From Thalassobium sp. R2A62 (GTDB taxonomy: Bacteria > Pseudomonadota > Alphaproteobacteria > Rhodobacterales > Rhodobacteraceae), in the NCBI RefSeq assembly GCF_000161835.1, contig NZ_GG697169.2:1955191-2019190 (forward strand): a stretch of DNA of 64,000 bases. The letters run 5' to 3'. The notes below the pieces were generated by a model. The model saw only the letters and a list, made by a program, of their open reading frames with translations, did no database searches and was not told the origin of the DNA. Below are positions 41,298 to 48,908 of the stretch, piece by piece. A program made the translations under genes and the position numbers. The number at the start of each line of letters is the position of its first letter. Positions within the stretch are counted from its first letter, which is position 1.

Positions 41298-41954
41298 ATG
41301 ACATTGATGAAAACCCCCGCCGCATTGGCGCTAACTGGTGTTCTGGCCCTGACGGCCTGTGAAACCATCCAAGATCCGAACAACCCTAATCGCAACACCC
41401 AGCAGGGTGCGTTGATCGGGGCAGCAACAGGTATCGCTGTTGGTATTCTGGCCGGGGATGATCCAGAGGAGCGTCGCCGTGGTGCATTGCTCGGCGCAGT
41501 CGTCGGCGGTGGCGGCGGTGCATTGATTGGCCAACGTCTGGACCAGCAAGAAGTGGCACTGCGTCAGAGCCTCGGCGGGAACGTTGGCATCACGAACACA
41601 GGGTCAGAGCTGATTGTCTCACTGCCCCAAGACATTTTGTTCGCCACCGATAGCTCGACACTGACTGGTGGTTTGCAAAGCGATCTGAACGCATTGGCAA
41701 ACAACCTGAACCAATATCCAAACACGACGGTGAATGTGATCGGTCACACCGACAATGTTGGTGATGCAGGCTACAATGACGGCCTGTCCACGCGCCGTGC
41801 GACCGCTGTCGCAAACGTACTGCTGAACGCAGGCGTTTCATCCGGTCGCATCAACGCGTTTGGTCGCGGCGAGGCACAACCAATCGCCACGAACCTGACC
41901 GACGAAGGTCGCGCACAGAACCGTCGCGTCGAAATCGTGATCACCCCAATCTAG
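41298..41954 (+). CDS. OmpA-family lipoprotein (YiaD-like)
   Basis: A 218-residue protein with a lipoprotein signal peptide (lipobox LTAC at about residues 15-18 after MTLMKTPAALALTGVLA), a glycine-zipper segment (GALIGAATGIAVGILAG, GALLGAVVGGGGGALIG), and a C-terminal OmpA peptidoglycan-binding domain with IGHTDNVGDAGYNDGLSTRR and RRVEIVITP. It tethers the outer membrane to peptidoglycan. The ATG at 41307 is an alternative start. A strong terminator follows. Confidence 0.92.
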   Translation: MTLMKTPAALALTGVLALTACETIQDPNNPNRNTQQGALIGAATGIAVGILAGDDPEERRRGALLGAVVGGGGGALIGQRLDQQEVALRQSLGGNVGITNTGSELIVSLPQDILFATDSSTLTGGLQSDLNALANNLNQYPNTTVNVIGHTDNVGDAGYNDGLSTRRATAVANVLLNAGVSSGRINAFGRGEAQPIATNLTDEGRAQNRRVEIVITPI

Positions 41955-41977
41955 GCTACTGGCAGCAGCGAGACGAC

Positions 41978-42006
41978 AAAGGGGCGCTGGGATGCGCCCC
42001 TTTTTT
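41978..42006 (+). terminator. Intrinsic terminator after the OmpA lipoprotein gene
   Basis: GGGGCGC (41981-41987) pairs with GCGCCCC (41994-42000) around TGGGAT and is followed by TTTTTT; flanking AAA/TTT can extend the stem. Confidence 0.93.
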
Positions 42007-42023
42007 GTTGTGGCTCTTGGGGC

Positions 42024-42036
42024 ATGATCATATCAT
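42024..42036. promoter_or_regulatory. Short dyad before the GntR gene
   Basis: ATGAT-CAT-ATCAT lies 26 bases upstream of the start codon, followed by TTTGACCAAT, which contains an ACCAAT half-site. It could be an autoregulatory site; support is weak. Confidence 0.3.
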
Positions 42037-42061
42037 TTGACCAATCCAAACGAGATGCCAA

Positions 42062-42832
42062 ATGCCTTTTGAACGCGTTCAACCCGAAAAGCTGTCGACC
42101 AGTGTGATCAAACAGATCGAGCTGTTGATCCTACGCGGCATTTTGCGCCCCGGCGAACGGTTGCCATCCGAGCGTGAGCTTAGTGAACGGTTGGGCGTGT
42201 CCCGCCCATCGTTGCGAGACGCGTTGGCGGATTTGTCTGATCGAGGATTGCTCGACAGCCGCGCTGGTGCCGGTGTCTATGTGGCTGATGTCTTGGGCAG
42301 CGCTTTTTCAGACGCATTGGTCAAACTGTTCTCTGACCACGACGAGGCCGTGTTCGACTACATTTCGTTTCGGCGCGATATGGAAGGGCTGGCTGCAGAT
42401 CGCGCCGCCCGTCTTGGATCAACAACCGATCTCAAAGTCATCAATGCGTTGTTCGAAAAGATGGCCGCGGCTCACACCAAACGCAATCCTGAGGAAGAGG
42501 CGCTGCTCGACGCGGATTTCCACCTGTCGATCATCGAAGCGAGCCACAACGTCGTGATGCTGCACATGATGCGTTCGATGTACCAACTGCTGCGTGAAGG
42601 CGTGTTCTATAACCGCAAGATCATGTTTCAGCAGCGTACTACCCGTGACACGTTGCTAGACCAACACCGCGCTATCAACGATGCGCTGCAAGCCCGTGAT
42701 CCCGCTGGTGCACGTGCCGCTGTTGAGGCGCATCTGACCTACGTCGAGAACGCGCTGTCTGATCACCAGACATTTGAGCGGAACGAAGTGATCGCACAGA
42801 AACGGTTACAGCGCGAAACAGGTCAGACCTAG
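42062..42832 (+). CDS. GntR/FadR-family (FCD domain) transcriptional regulator
   Basis: A 256-residue regulator: winged HTH at residues 10-75 (RPGERLPSERELSERLGVSRPSLRDALADL) and an FCD effector domain with the metal-ligand pattern (DFHLSIIEASHN, QHRAINDALQARD). It resembles PdhR/LldR/GlcC-class regulators of pyruvate, lactate or glycolate use. No catabolic gene is adjacent. The glcDEF promoter 20 kb away carries ATTGGT/ACCAAT half-sites of the type this class binds, so it is a candidate regulator there. Confidence 0.88.
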   Translation: MPFERVQPEKLSTSVIKQIELLILRGILRPGERLPSERELSERLGVSRPSLRDALADLSDRGLLDSRAGAGVYVADVLGSAFSDALVKLFSDHDEAVFDYISFRRDMEGLAADRAARLGSTTDLKVINALFEKMAAAHTKRNPEEEALLDADFHLSIIEASHNVVMLHMMRSMYQLLREGVFYNRKIMFQQRTTRDTLLDQHRAINDALQARDPAGARAAVEAHLTYVENALSDHQTFERNEVIAQKRLQRETGQT

Positions 42833-42874
42833 CCGCAACACGCCGCGCTGTGTTCTGGACGCCCCCAACTAAAC

Positions 42875-42901
42875 GAAAAAACCCGACCAAAGAGGCCGGG
42901 T
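42875..42901 (-). terminator. Intrinsic terminator of the ATP synthase F0 operon
   Basis: On the minus strand, ACCCGGCC pairs with GGTCGGGT (one G-U) around TCTTT, followed by TTTTTTC. It lies 26 bases after the atpF stop. Confidence 0.9.
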
Positions 42902-42926
42902 TCTCTCAAATCTAATTGCGGTCGGG

Positions 42927-43484
42927 TTAGTGCAGTTTTGCACCCACGGTCGCAATCGCCTCGTCGATCAGGCTGTTTTGATCTGCGGCAGTTGTTTGTT
43001 TTGCAATCACGTCAGTCGCAGCAGCAATCGCAACCGTTACAGCTGTATCGCGTACTTCTTTGACGGCAGAGGCTTGGGCTGAAGCGATCTGATCCTCGGC
43101 AGCGGACAAACGGCGTGCAACAGAGGTTTTGATATCTTCGCGCGCTTGGTCAGCTGCCGCTGATGCGTCCGCTTTGGCGGCTTCAACGATGCGGTCGGCC
43201 TGAGCCTGCACTTCTTTCTGCTTGCGCTCGTAAGAGGCCAGCAGAGTTTGTGCTTCTTCGCGCAGCGCTTTGGCTTCGTCTAGATCCGCTTGAATGCCGG
43301 TTGCACGACCGTCGAGCATACCCGACAGAAGGCTTGGCACTTTGAAGTAGAACAGAACGCCGATGAACAGCAGAAACGCCAGCAGAACTACAAAGTCGGT
43401 GTTCTTCAGCGAGAAGAACACGTCACCCGCAGCAAAAGCCGGTGTCGCACCAAGGGTCAAAGCAGCTGTGAACAAAAGTCTCAT
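42927..43484 (-). CDS. atpF: F0F1 ATP synthase subunit b
   Basis: A 185-residue protein with a cleavable-looking N-terminus (MRLLFTAALTLGATPAFA), a membrane helix (FVVLLAFLLFIGVLFYF) and a long alanine- and charge-rich coiled coil from about residue 60, the peripheral stalk. It ends the operon atpI-atpB-atpE-b'-b. The F1 genes are not here, which is normal in Rhodobacterales, where F0 and F1 operons are separate. Confidence 0.93.
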   Translation of the reverse strand: MRLLFTAALTLGATPAFAAGDVFFSLKNTDFVVLLAFLLFIGVLFYFKVPSLLSGMLDGRATGIQADLDEAKALREEAQTLLASYERKQKEVQAQADRIVEAAKADASAAADQAREDIKTSVARRLSAAEDQIASAQASAVKEVRDTAVTVAIAAATDVIAKQTTAADQNSLIDEAIATVGAKLH

Positions 43485-43488
43485 CTCT

Positions 43489-44013
43489 TTATCCCTTCAT
43501 GCGTGCGTTGATGGCGGCTGTGATGGTTTTGGCGTCTGCCTTGCCACCCAGTGCCGCGACAAGCTCTTTGGCAGTGTCTTTGGCAACAGCCTTAACACTC
43601 TCCGCAGAAGTCGCGCGAATTTCGGCAATTGCCTTTTCGCTCTCAGCAGCTTTGGCTGCGATCTTGGTGTCGGCTTTCGCAAGCTCTTTATCAAGATCCG
43701 CCTGAATGTCTGCCTTGGCATCAGCAACGATACGACCTGCTTCGGCGCGGGCATCAGCCAACGCTTTTTCATAGGCCGCTTCCGCGCCCACAGCTTTTTG
43801 CTTTAGCTCTTCCGCCGCAGCCACATCATTTGTGATGGTGCCCTGACGTTCGGCCAAAACTGCCCCGATCCGTGGCAACGCAATGCGCGACAGCACGAAA
43901 TAGATCACGACCAGCGTGACAAGGAGCCAGAAAATCTGGTTCGGGAATGTCGCGAAATCCAGCTGGGGCATGCCCGGTGCGGATTCAGCGACGTCTTTAG
44001 CTTCAGTTGCCAT
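43489..44013 (-). CDS. F0F1 ATP synthase subunit b' (AtpX/AtpG)
   Basis: A 174-residue second stalk subunit with the [21 protein letters not shown] membrane helix, followed by the coiled coil with the typical b' segment [20 protein letters not shown]. Photosynthetic and alphaproteobacterial ATP synthases use a b/b' heterodimer. It lies four bases upstream of atpF. Confidence 0.93.
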   Translation of the reverse strand: MATEAKDVAESAPGMPQLDFATFPNQIFWLLVTLVVIYFVLSRIALPRIGAVLAERQGTITNDVAAAEELKQKAVGAEAAYEKALADARAEAGRIVADAKADIQADLDKELAKADTKIAAKAAESEKAIAEIRATSAESVKAVAKDTAKELVAALGGKADAKTITAAINARMKG

Positions 44014-44091
44014 GTCGTTCTCCAGAAAACCTAGTTTACCATGAACGGACCGCAGTGGGCCCGTTCATGCGTAAGGATGGCTGTCAGGATA

Positions 44092-44328
44092 TTAGACGGC
44101 GAACATCAAGAGCAGAGCGACGAGGAACGAGAAGATCCCCAGAGCTTCTGCAAACGCGATGCCGATAAACAGCGTAGCTGTTTGGCCCGCAGCAGCGGAT
44201 GGGTTACGCAGTGCGCCCGACAGGAAGTTGCCAGCAACATTACCCACACCAACAGCAGCTCCGCCCATGCCCATGCATGCCAGTCCTGCGCCGATGTATG
44301 CGCCCATTTGTACGATATCGCCTTCCAT
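44092..44328 (-). CDS. atpE: F0F1 ATP synthase subunit c
   Basis: A 78-residue proteolipid hairpin: helix 1 [21 protein letters not shown], polar loop RNPSA, and helix 2 with the proton-carrying glutamate in [11 protein letters not shown] (about residue 61). It forms the c-ring. Confidence 0.96.
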   Translation of the reverse strand: MEGDIVQMGAYIGAGLACMGMGGAAVGVGNVAGNFLSGALRNPSAAAGQTATLFIGIAFAEALGIFSFLVALLLMFAV

Positions 44329-44373
44329 TGATTTTCTCCTTACGATGGAATTTCGGTGATTAGAGTTCAGACC

Positions 44374-45129
44374 TTAGTGTGCAGGGTGCAGCGCATCCTT
44401 GAGGTACACGCAGGTCAGAATGGTGAACACGTAAGCCTGAATAAAGCTCACGAGAATTTCGAGGCCATACATCGCGGTGATCGCAGCGATGGACAGTGGG
44501 GCAATGGCCGTGATGGCAGCAAAACCCGCGAAGACTTTGATAACGGCGTGACCGGCCATCATGTTACCCGCAAGACGGATAGAGTGGCTGACCGGGCGCA
44601 CAAAGTAAGAGATGACTTCGATCAGCGCCAGAATGGGGCGCAGCGCGAGAGGCGCGGATGCCACCCAGAACAAGCCCAAGAAGCCTGCACCGTTCTTAAC
44701 AAAGCCGAGGATCGTAACGCCCAAGAACACGGCCATCGCCATAACCGCAGTAACCGCGATGTGGGATGTTGGTGTAAACGCCATTGGCAACAGGCCAAGG
44801 AAGTTAGCGAACACGATAAAGATGAACAGTGTCATCACATATGGGAAGTATTTCAGGCCGTCTTTGCCTGTGACGTCTTCGACCATCTTGTAGATAAAGC
44901 CATACGCCAACTCCGCGATCGACTGCGTCCGCGTTGGGACAATCGCGCGACGGCGTGTGCCCATAACCAGCAACAAGATCACACCGACGACAGCCAAAGC
45001 CATCCAGAGTGTGACGTTTGTGATCGTGTACCAGTGGATCGGACCGTCGCCGAACAACGGCTTGACGATGAACTGATCCATCGGGTGGAAAACAAGACCG
45101 GTGCCTTCGGAGTGGGCTTCGTCTGCCAT
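44374..45129 (-). CDS. atpB: F0F1 ATP synthase subunit a
   Basis: A 251-residue multi-helix membrane protein starting [11 protein letters not shown]. The essential arginine is in [14 protein letters not shown]. It forms the proton half-channels with the c-ring. The start lies one base after the atpI stop (TGA 45131-45133), indicating coupling; the longer frame runs into atpI and is not used. Confidence 0.95.
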   Translation of the reverse strand: MADEAHSEGTGLVFHPMDQFIVKPLFGDGPIHWYTITNVTLWMALAVVGVILLLVMGTRRRAIVPTRTQSIAELAYGFIYKMVEDVTGKDGLKYFPYVMTLFIFIVFANFLGLLPMAFTPTSHIAVTAVMAMAVFLGVTILGFVKNGAGFLGLFWVASAPLALRPILALIEVISYFVRPVSHSIRLAGNMMAGHAVIKVFAGFAAITAIAPLSIAAITAMYGLEILVSFIQAYVFTILTCVYLKDALHPAH

Positions 45130-45130
45130 G

Positions 45131-45463
45131 TTACTCTTGTCCTTCGTCTCGCGCGGCTTGTTCCGCCAACGCATCGTTTTGTATTTCTTGGGCCGACCGC
45201 AGCATGGTTTTGACCCCAGCCACAAAGCCCAGCAATGTAAATGTCACGAGGAAGATCGGGAGTGTCCCGAACAGGTAATCCAACCCGTACCCCATGCCGA
45301 ACCCAATCACGATTCCCGCGACCAGCTCGATCACCATACGCCAGACCAGTTGGGCTTGCGAATAGTGCTCTTCCGAGTGGTGCTTAACAGGCTCCGTTCC
45401 CTTGGCCGCTTCGATGCGAGCTTCTAGGTCTTTCAACCGATCTGCGTCATTCGAATGTACCAT
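45131..45463 (-). CDS. atpI: AtpZ/AtpI-type F0F1 assembly protein
   Basis: A 110-residue protein with a charged N-terminus ([18 protein letters not shown]) and two membrane helices ([20 protein letters not shown] and [20 protein letters not shown]). It is the first gene of the atp F0 operon, in the position of AtpI, which assists c-ring assembly or Mg uptake. The promoter lies in the 229 bases before the divergent ArsR gene. Confidence 0.9.
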   Translation of the reverse strand: MVHSNDADRLKDLEARIEAAKGTEPVKHHSEEHYSQAQLVWRMVIELVAGIVIGFGMGYGLDYLFGTLPIFLVTFTLLGFVAGVKTMLRSAQEIQNDALAEQAARDEGQE

Positions 45464-45642
45464 GGGAACCCCCTCGGACAGTTGGCGCAGTGCTAAAACG
45501 CGGGGGGCACAGAGTCAACGACATGCGTGTCGCACTCAGAAAACACCTAAGGTACTGTTATATATATGAAATTTTATTTGAAAGACTGGCATTGTTGCAG
45601 GTCGCGGCACTCAAAACGCCGGTTTCGAAGAGTTTCTGATAT

Positions 45643-45658
45643 TCAACCAATCGGTTGA
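45643..45658. promoter_or_regulatory. Inverted repeat before the ArsR-like gene
   Basis: TCAACC-AATC-GGTTGA ends 34 bases before the start codon of the ArsR-like gene. Size and position suit an autoregulatory ArsR dimer site. Confidence 0.45.
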
Positions 45659-45692
45659 CGATGCCTGCGACAACGGTTTTACCCCTGTTCCT

Positions 45693-46022
45693 ATGCAAAA
45701 CCCGCTCGACACCATTTTCGCTGCCCTAGCAGACCCGACACGCCGCGCGATCCTCGCTATGCTGCTCGAAGATGATATGGCTGTGACAGATGTGGCCGAG
45801 CCGTTTGAGATGTCGCTGGCCGCGATTTCAAAGCATCTGACTATTCTGACCAAAGCCGGCCTGATCTCGCAAGAAAAGCGCGGACGAGTAAAGTGGTGCA
45901 AACTGGAACCCGACGCCATGCGCGGTGCCATCATTTGGATTCAGGGGTTTGGCCAGTTTGAAGCGGTCAATTTGGATGCATTCGAACGGTTCCTCGATAC
46001 CGAACTCAAACCTGACCCGTAA
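45693..46022 (+). CDS. ArsR-family winged-helix regulator
   Basis: A 109-residue regulator: ADPTRRAILAMLLEDDMAVTDVAEPFEMSLAA is the recognition region (only landmarks quoted), then ISKHLTILTKAGLISQEKRG. It lacks the CxC metal site of arsenic and cadmium sensors and belongs to the non-metal subgroup usually paired with an SRPBCC (AHSA1) gene. No such partner is next to it. Its 5' side carries a TCAACC/GGTTGA dyad. Confidence 0.88.
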   Translation: MQNPLDTIFAALADPTRRAILAMLLEDDMAVTDVAEPFEMSLAAISKHLTILTKAGLISQEKRGRVKWCKLEPDAMRGAIIWIQGFGQFEAVNLDAFERFLDTELKPDP

Positions 46023-46162
46023 ACGAAATCGACCTCTCCGAAGAGAGGCCGAAGTGCCGTCACCGCGCGGGACTGGGGATCTTTAAACCGCGTGCGACGT
46101 GTTACGGACACCAGGACAGATCGGTGCAACTCGTTACGAGAAACACCTAAGTGCACCTACCG

Positions 46163-47080
46163 TCAGTCGTTAGGGGAAACGATCTGACTTTTTCCCTCTA
46201 TGCTTTCATCTTTAAGCAAAAGCAAAAGGGCTGTGACGGACAAAACAACGCCGCCGAGGATCGAGGCATTTGGATTGACCCCATTGCGCGCAAGTTCCCA
46301 AACGATCACCCACGTTGGCACGAGATAGGTGTAAGCCATGACCTTGGCCGATGGCAGGCGCAGTGTGGCGTATTGCAACAGAACAAATGAAATCGCGCTC
46401 GCGCAAACCGACAAATACAAGAGCCCAATCCAGATATCAGATCCCAGCGATGTCCAAGGCACCGTGATCAAGTCGGACCACGCATAAACTGCGAGCCACG
46501 TCATACCCGCGAGCAGCATGCCAAAGCTAAACACAATCGGTGGCTCGCCCCTGTTCAATTTGCGGACCATCGGCGTGTAAATCCCGTGGGCAATACATCC
46601 TATGAAAAAGATGCGCTCGCCCACCCCGATCTCGAACCCAAGAGCCGCGTAAATATCACCTCGAAAAATCACCCAAAGCGCGCCAACAGCTCCGATCCAC
46701 AATGCGAGCGCCATGCGTGGGGTGGTCACCTGCCGCAACAACAGCCATCCAAATCCGGCGGCCATAAACGGTACCAGTGTGAAAACAGATGCCGCACTGA
46801 CCGGTTGCGCCGTCTTGAGCCCTGAAAGCATCGTCACGAAATAGCAGGCGAACAGCCCGCCGATCAGAACATAGCGCCATGGCGCAGCCATCCACCCCTT
46901 GGGGAAGCCCGTGGTCAGCAAGGCGACCGGCAACAACAGCGCGGCTGCAATCGCAAATCGAACCGCGTTTAGCGCCGCAGGTGGAATTTCATTCGCGATC
47001 GTTGATCCAAACGAAAATGATCCCGCGACGAGCGTCGAAAACAAGAGCATCGCCGCGTGGCCACGCATCGCAGGTGACAT
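46163..47080 (-). CDS. EamA-type DMT transporter
   Basis: A 305-residue protein with ten predicted helices in two EamA repeats (FSTLVAGSFSFGSTIANEIP; later YLVPTWVIVWELARNGVNPN). It is probably an inner-membrane metabolite exporter. It starts three bases after the LysR stop region (LysR ends at 47084), so the two may be co-transcribed and the exporter may be LysR-controlled. The substrate is unknown. Confidence 0.88.
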   Translation of the reverse strand: MSPAMRGHAAMLLFSTLVAGSFSFGSTIANEIPPAALNAVRFAIAAALLLPVALLTTGFPKGWMAAPWRYVLIGGLFACYFVTMLSGLKTAQPVSAASVFTLVPFMAAGFGWLLLRQVTTPRMALALWIGAVGALWVIFRGDIYAALGFEIGVGERIFFIGCIAHGIYTPMVRKLNRGEPPIVFSFGMLLAGMTWLAVYAWSDLITVPWTSLGSDIWIGLLYLSVCASAISFVLLQYATLRLPSAKVMAYTYLVPTWVIVWELARNGVNPNASILGGVVLSVTALLLLLKDESIEGKSQIVSPND

Positions 47081-47083
47081 ATG

Positions 47084-47962
47084 CTAGAGACCCCACTCTT
47101 TCGCGCGGGCTTTGAGGTGGGTCAAAAAGGCCTGAACTTTGGCTGTGCGGTGCAGGTCGACGTGCGTTACCAACCAAACCGGAGCGCCCCAGTCATCTTG
47201 GCTGGGCAGTATTTCGACAAGTGTGTCGTCGTTCCGGTAAACCCAATCTGACACGAACCCAATGCCCGCGCCGTTCACGACAGCATCAATCATCGCCCGG
47301 TTGTCGGTGACGCGGTAAACGATCGCACTCTCGGGCACTGTCGCACGCATCCATTTGTGGAACGGTGCACGACTATTGTCATCGTTGTGACCGATGATTT
47401 TGTGATCCTTTAGCTGCTCTGGCTCATCTGGTTTGCCGTACTTTTCAATATACCCTTTGGACGCGACCAACCGCATGCCAAGCTTGATAAACGGTTGAAC
47501 CACATTGTCAGGTTGGTCGGGGGCCGTTCCTGCGCGTATGGCCACGTGCGCCTCTCCATATTCTAGGCGCAACACCCGATCCCCCGTCAAAAACCGCACA
47601 CAAACCTCTGGGTGTTCTTCTTGAAACTCAGTCAGAACAGGGGTCAACAATGGCGACAACGCATTGATTGACGTAACAACCAGATCGCCAGAGACACCCT
47701 GCCCCTGCCCTTTGATCCGTCCCATCAGTTGTGAAAACTGATCATCGGTAATTTGGGCCACGCGCAAGAGGTCTGTGCCAGCCTCGGTGGCCGTGTAGCC
47801 GCGCGCATGACGTTGGAACAGTTTCGCACCCAACCGTATTTCTAGTGCGTCAATGTGGCGGATGACTGTTGCGTGATGAACACCCAGAACATCAGCTGCA
47901 CCACTCACCGTGCCCATACGTGCCACTTGATAGGCGGTGCGCACCTCGTCCCAATTGTCCAT
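47084..47962 (-). CDS. LysR-family transcriptional regulator
   Basis: A 292-residue LTTR. The N-terminal HTH is RTAYQVARMGTVSGAADVLG then HHATVIRHIDALEIRLGAKL, followed by the periplasmic-binding-like effector domain. It is divergent from an azoreductase gene across a TCTCACA/TGTGAGA dyad, the classic LysR arrangement, and lies upstream of an EamA exporter. The inducer is unknown, possibly a quinone or aromatic compound. Confidence 0.9.
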   Translation of the reverse strand: MDNWDEVRTAYQVARMGTVSGAADVLGVHHATVIRHIDALEIRLGAKLFQRHARGYTATEAGTDLLRVAQITDDQFSQLMGRIKGQGQGVSGDLVVTSINALSPLLTPVLTEFQEEHPEVCVRFLTGDRVLRLEYGEAHVAIRAGTAPDQPDNVVQPFIKLGMRLVASKGYIEKYGKPDEPEQLKDHKIIGHNDDNSRAPFHKWMRATVPESAIVYRVTDNRAMIDAVVNGAGIGFVSDWVYRNDDTLVEILPSQDDWGAPVWLVTHVDLHRTAKVQAFLTHLKARAKEWGL

Positions 47963-47996
47963 GACGCTCTCCTGTTGAAAATCTATCTGTGCAAAT

Positions 47997-48015
47997 TCTC
48001 ACATAAGCTGTGAGA
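47997..48015. promoter_or_regulatory. Candidate LysR operator
   Basis: TCTCACA-TAAGC-TGTGAGA is a perfect 7-5-7 dyad between LysR (start 47962, minus) and azoR (start 48102, plus). It contains a T-N11-A LysR box. Confidence 0.6.
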
Positions 48016-48101
48016 TCACGCCCCTTAAGTTCGCAATTGCGGTTACCTAATTCAAGGGTGTCCGGCCGATTTGGGTCGGTTTCCTACTCAAGGGGCCCAA
48101 A

Positions 48102-48686
48102 ATGACAAAAACAGTTCTTCGCATCGACAGTTTGGCCCGCATCCAAGGGTCGGTTACCCGCTCACTTACTGATCAAGTGCTCAAACAATTAGCGCCCGAA
48201 AAGACGATCACCCGTGACATCGGCCGCTTTGCCGTACCCCAAATCAACGAAGCTTGGGTCACGGCCCGGATTAAACCCGAACAAGAGCGTGATCCCGAAG
48301 AGGCCGAACTGCTCGAAATTTCGGACATGTTGGTCGCAGAACTGCAAGAGGCCGACAAGATTGTTATTGGCCTGCCAATCTACAACTTTTCAGCGCCAGC
48401 GGCACTCAAGGCTTGGATCGACCAAATTGCACGTGTCGGCATAACCTTTCGCTATACAGACAACGGACCTATTGGCCTGTTAAAGGGTAAGCGCGCGATT
48501 ATCGTGATGGCATCTGCCGGCGTCCCCCAAGACAGCCGCGCCGATCTCGCGACACCGTATCTACGGTATGTTTTGAACTTTGTCGGCATCACCGACATCG
48601 AGGTGGTGGCCGCAGACCGCCAAGCCACAGACCTAGAGGGCGCAGTAAAAGGCGCACAAATGGCGATCACAACTCTTGCCGCCTAG
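48102..48686 (+). CDS. azoR: FMN-dependent NAD(P)H-azoreductase
   Basis: A 194-residue flavodoxin-like enzyme: VLRIDSLARIQGSVTRSLTD binds FMN phosphate, GLPIYNFSAPAALKAWIDQI is the dimer/FMN loop, and IIVMASAGVP is the third FMN strand. The family reduces azo dyes and quinones. With the divergent LysR gene and nearby exporter it fits a quinone/electrophile response. A GGCTGCC/GGCAGCC hairpin follows at 48696-48717. Confidence 0.9.
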   Translation: MTKTVLRIDSLARIQGSVTRSLTDQVLKQLAPEKTITRDIGRFAVPQINEAWVTARIKPEQERDPEEAELLEISDMLVAELQEADKIVIGLPIYNFSAPAALKAWIDQIARVGITFRYTDNGPIGLLKGKRAIIVMASAGVPQDSRADLATPYLRYVLNFVGITDIEVVAADRQATDLEGAVKGAQMAITTLAA

Positions 48687-48695
48687 CACATTGTA

Positions 48696-48717
48696 GGCTG
48701 CCGTTTGCGTGGCAGCC
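48696..48717 (+). other. Hairpin after azoR
   Basis: GGCTGCC-N8-GGCAGCC forms a 7-bp stem 10 bases after the azoR stop. It lacks a U tract, so it may be a processing or stability stem rather than an intrinsic terminator. Confidence 0.5.
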
Positions 48718-48727
48718 CCAACCTTGC

Positions 48728-48756
48728 TTGACTCAAGCCCCACTGAGGCCTAAATG
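48728..48756 (+). promoter_or_regulatory. ffh: Sigma-70-like promoter of ffh
   Basis: TTGACT (48728-48733) and TAAATG (48751-48756) are separated by exactly 17 bases. Transcription would start near 48763, just before the first leader hairpin. Confidence 0.5.
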
Positions 48757-48762
48757 CACACT

Positions 48763-48908
48763 ACATTCCGGAAGCAGTAGCCTTCCGGTCCCTGAATGTT
48801 CAGGGATCGCCCCCCACCAGCGAGTTTCGCCCGTGGGGGCATTTGTGTATTTTCGCCCCTGTTCCCATATGAACAGGAGACCGCAACCGGCAGCAAAGGG
48901 CCGCAGAT
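48763..48908 (+). ncRNA. Structured 5' leader of ffh
   Basis: Four stems follow each other: CCGGAAG/CTTCCGG (48768-48788), directly abutting TCCCTGA/TCAGGGA (48789-48806), GCCCCC-CAC/GTGGGGGC (48809-48840) with one bulged C, and CCTGTTC/GAACAGG (48858-48877). The third is followed by ATTTGTGTATTTT. This is more structure than a promoter region needs and may be a regulatory leader. It is not the SRP RNA: the conserved SRP apical loop sequence is not present in order. Confidence 0.5.

Noticed and set aside
44356..45213. A 285-codon plus-strand frame opposite atpB
   Set aside because: Its charged, histidine-rich translation is the complement of the atpB membrane helices.
48763..48880. The ffh leader as the SRP (4.5S) RNA gene
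   Set aside because: The word CCGGAAGCAG recalls the SRP apical region, but the conserved order of loop and tetraloop and the closing stems are absent.
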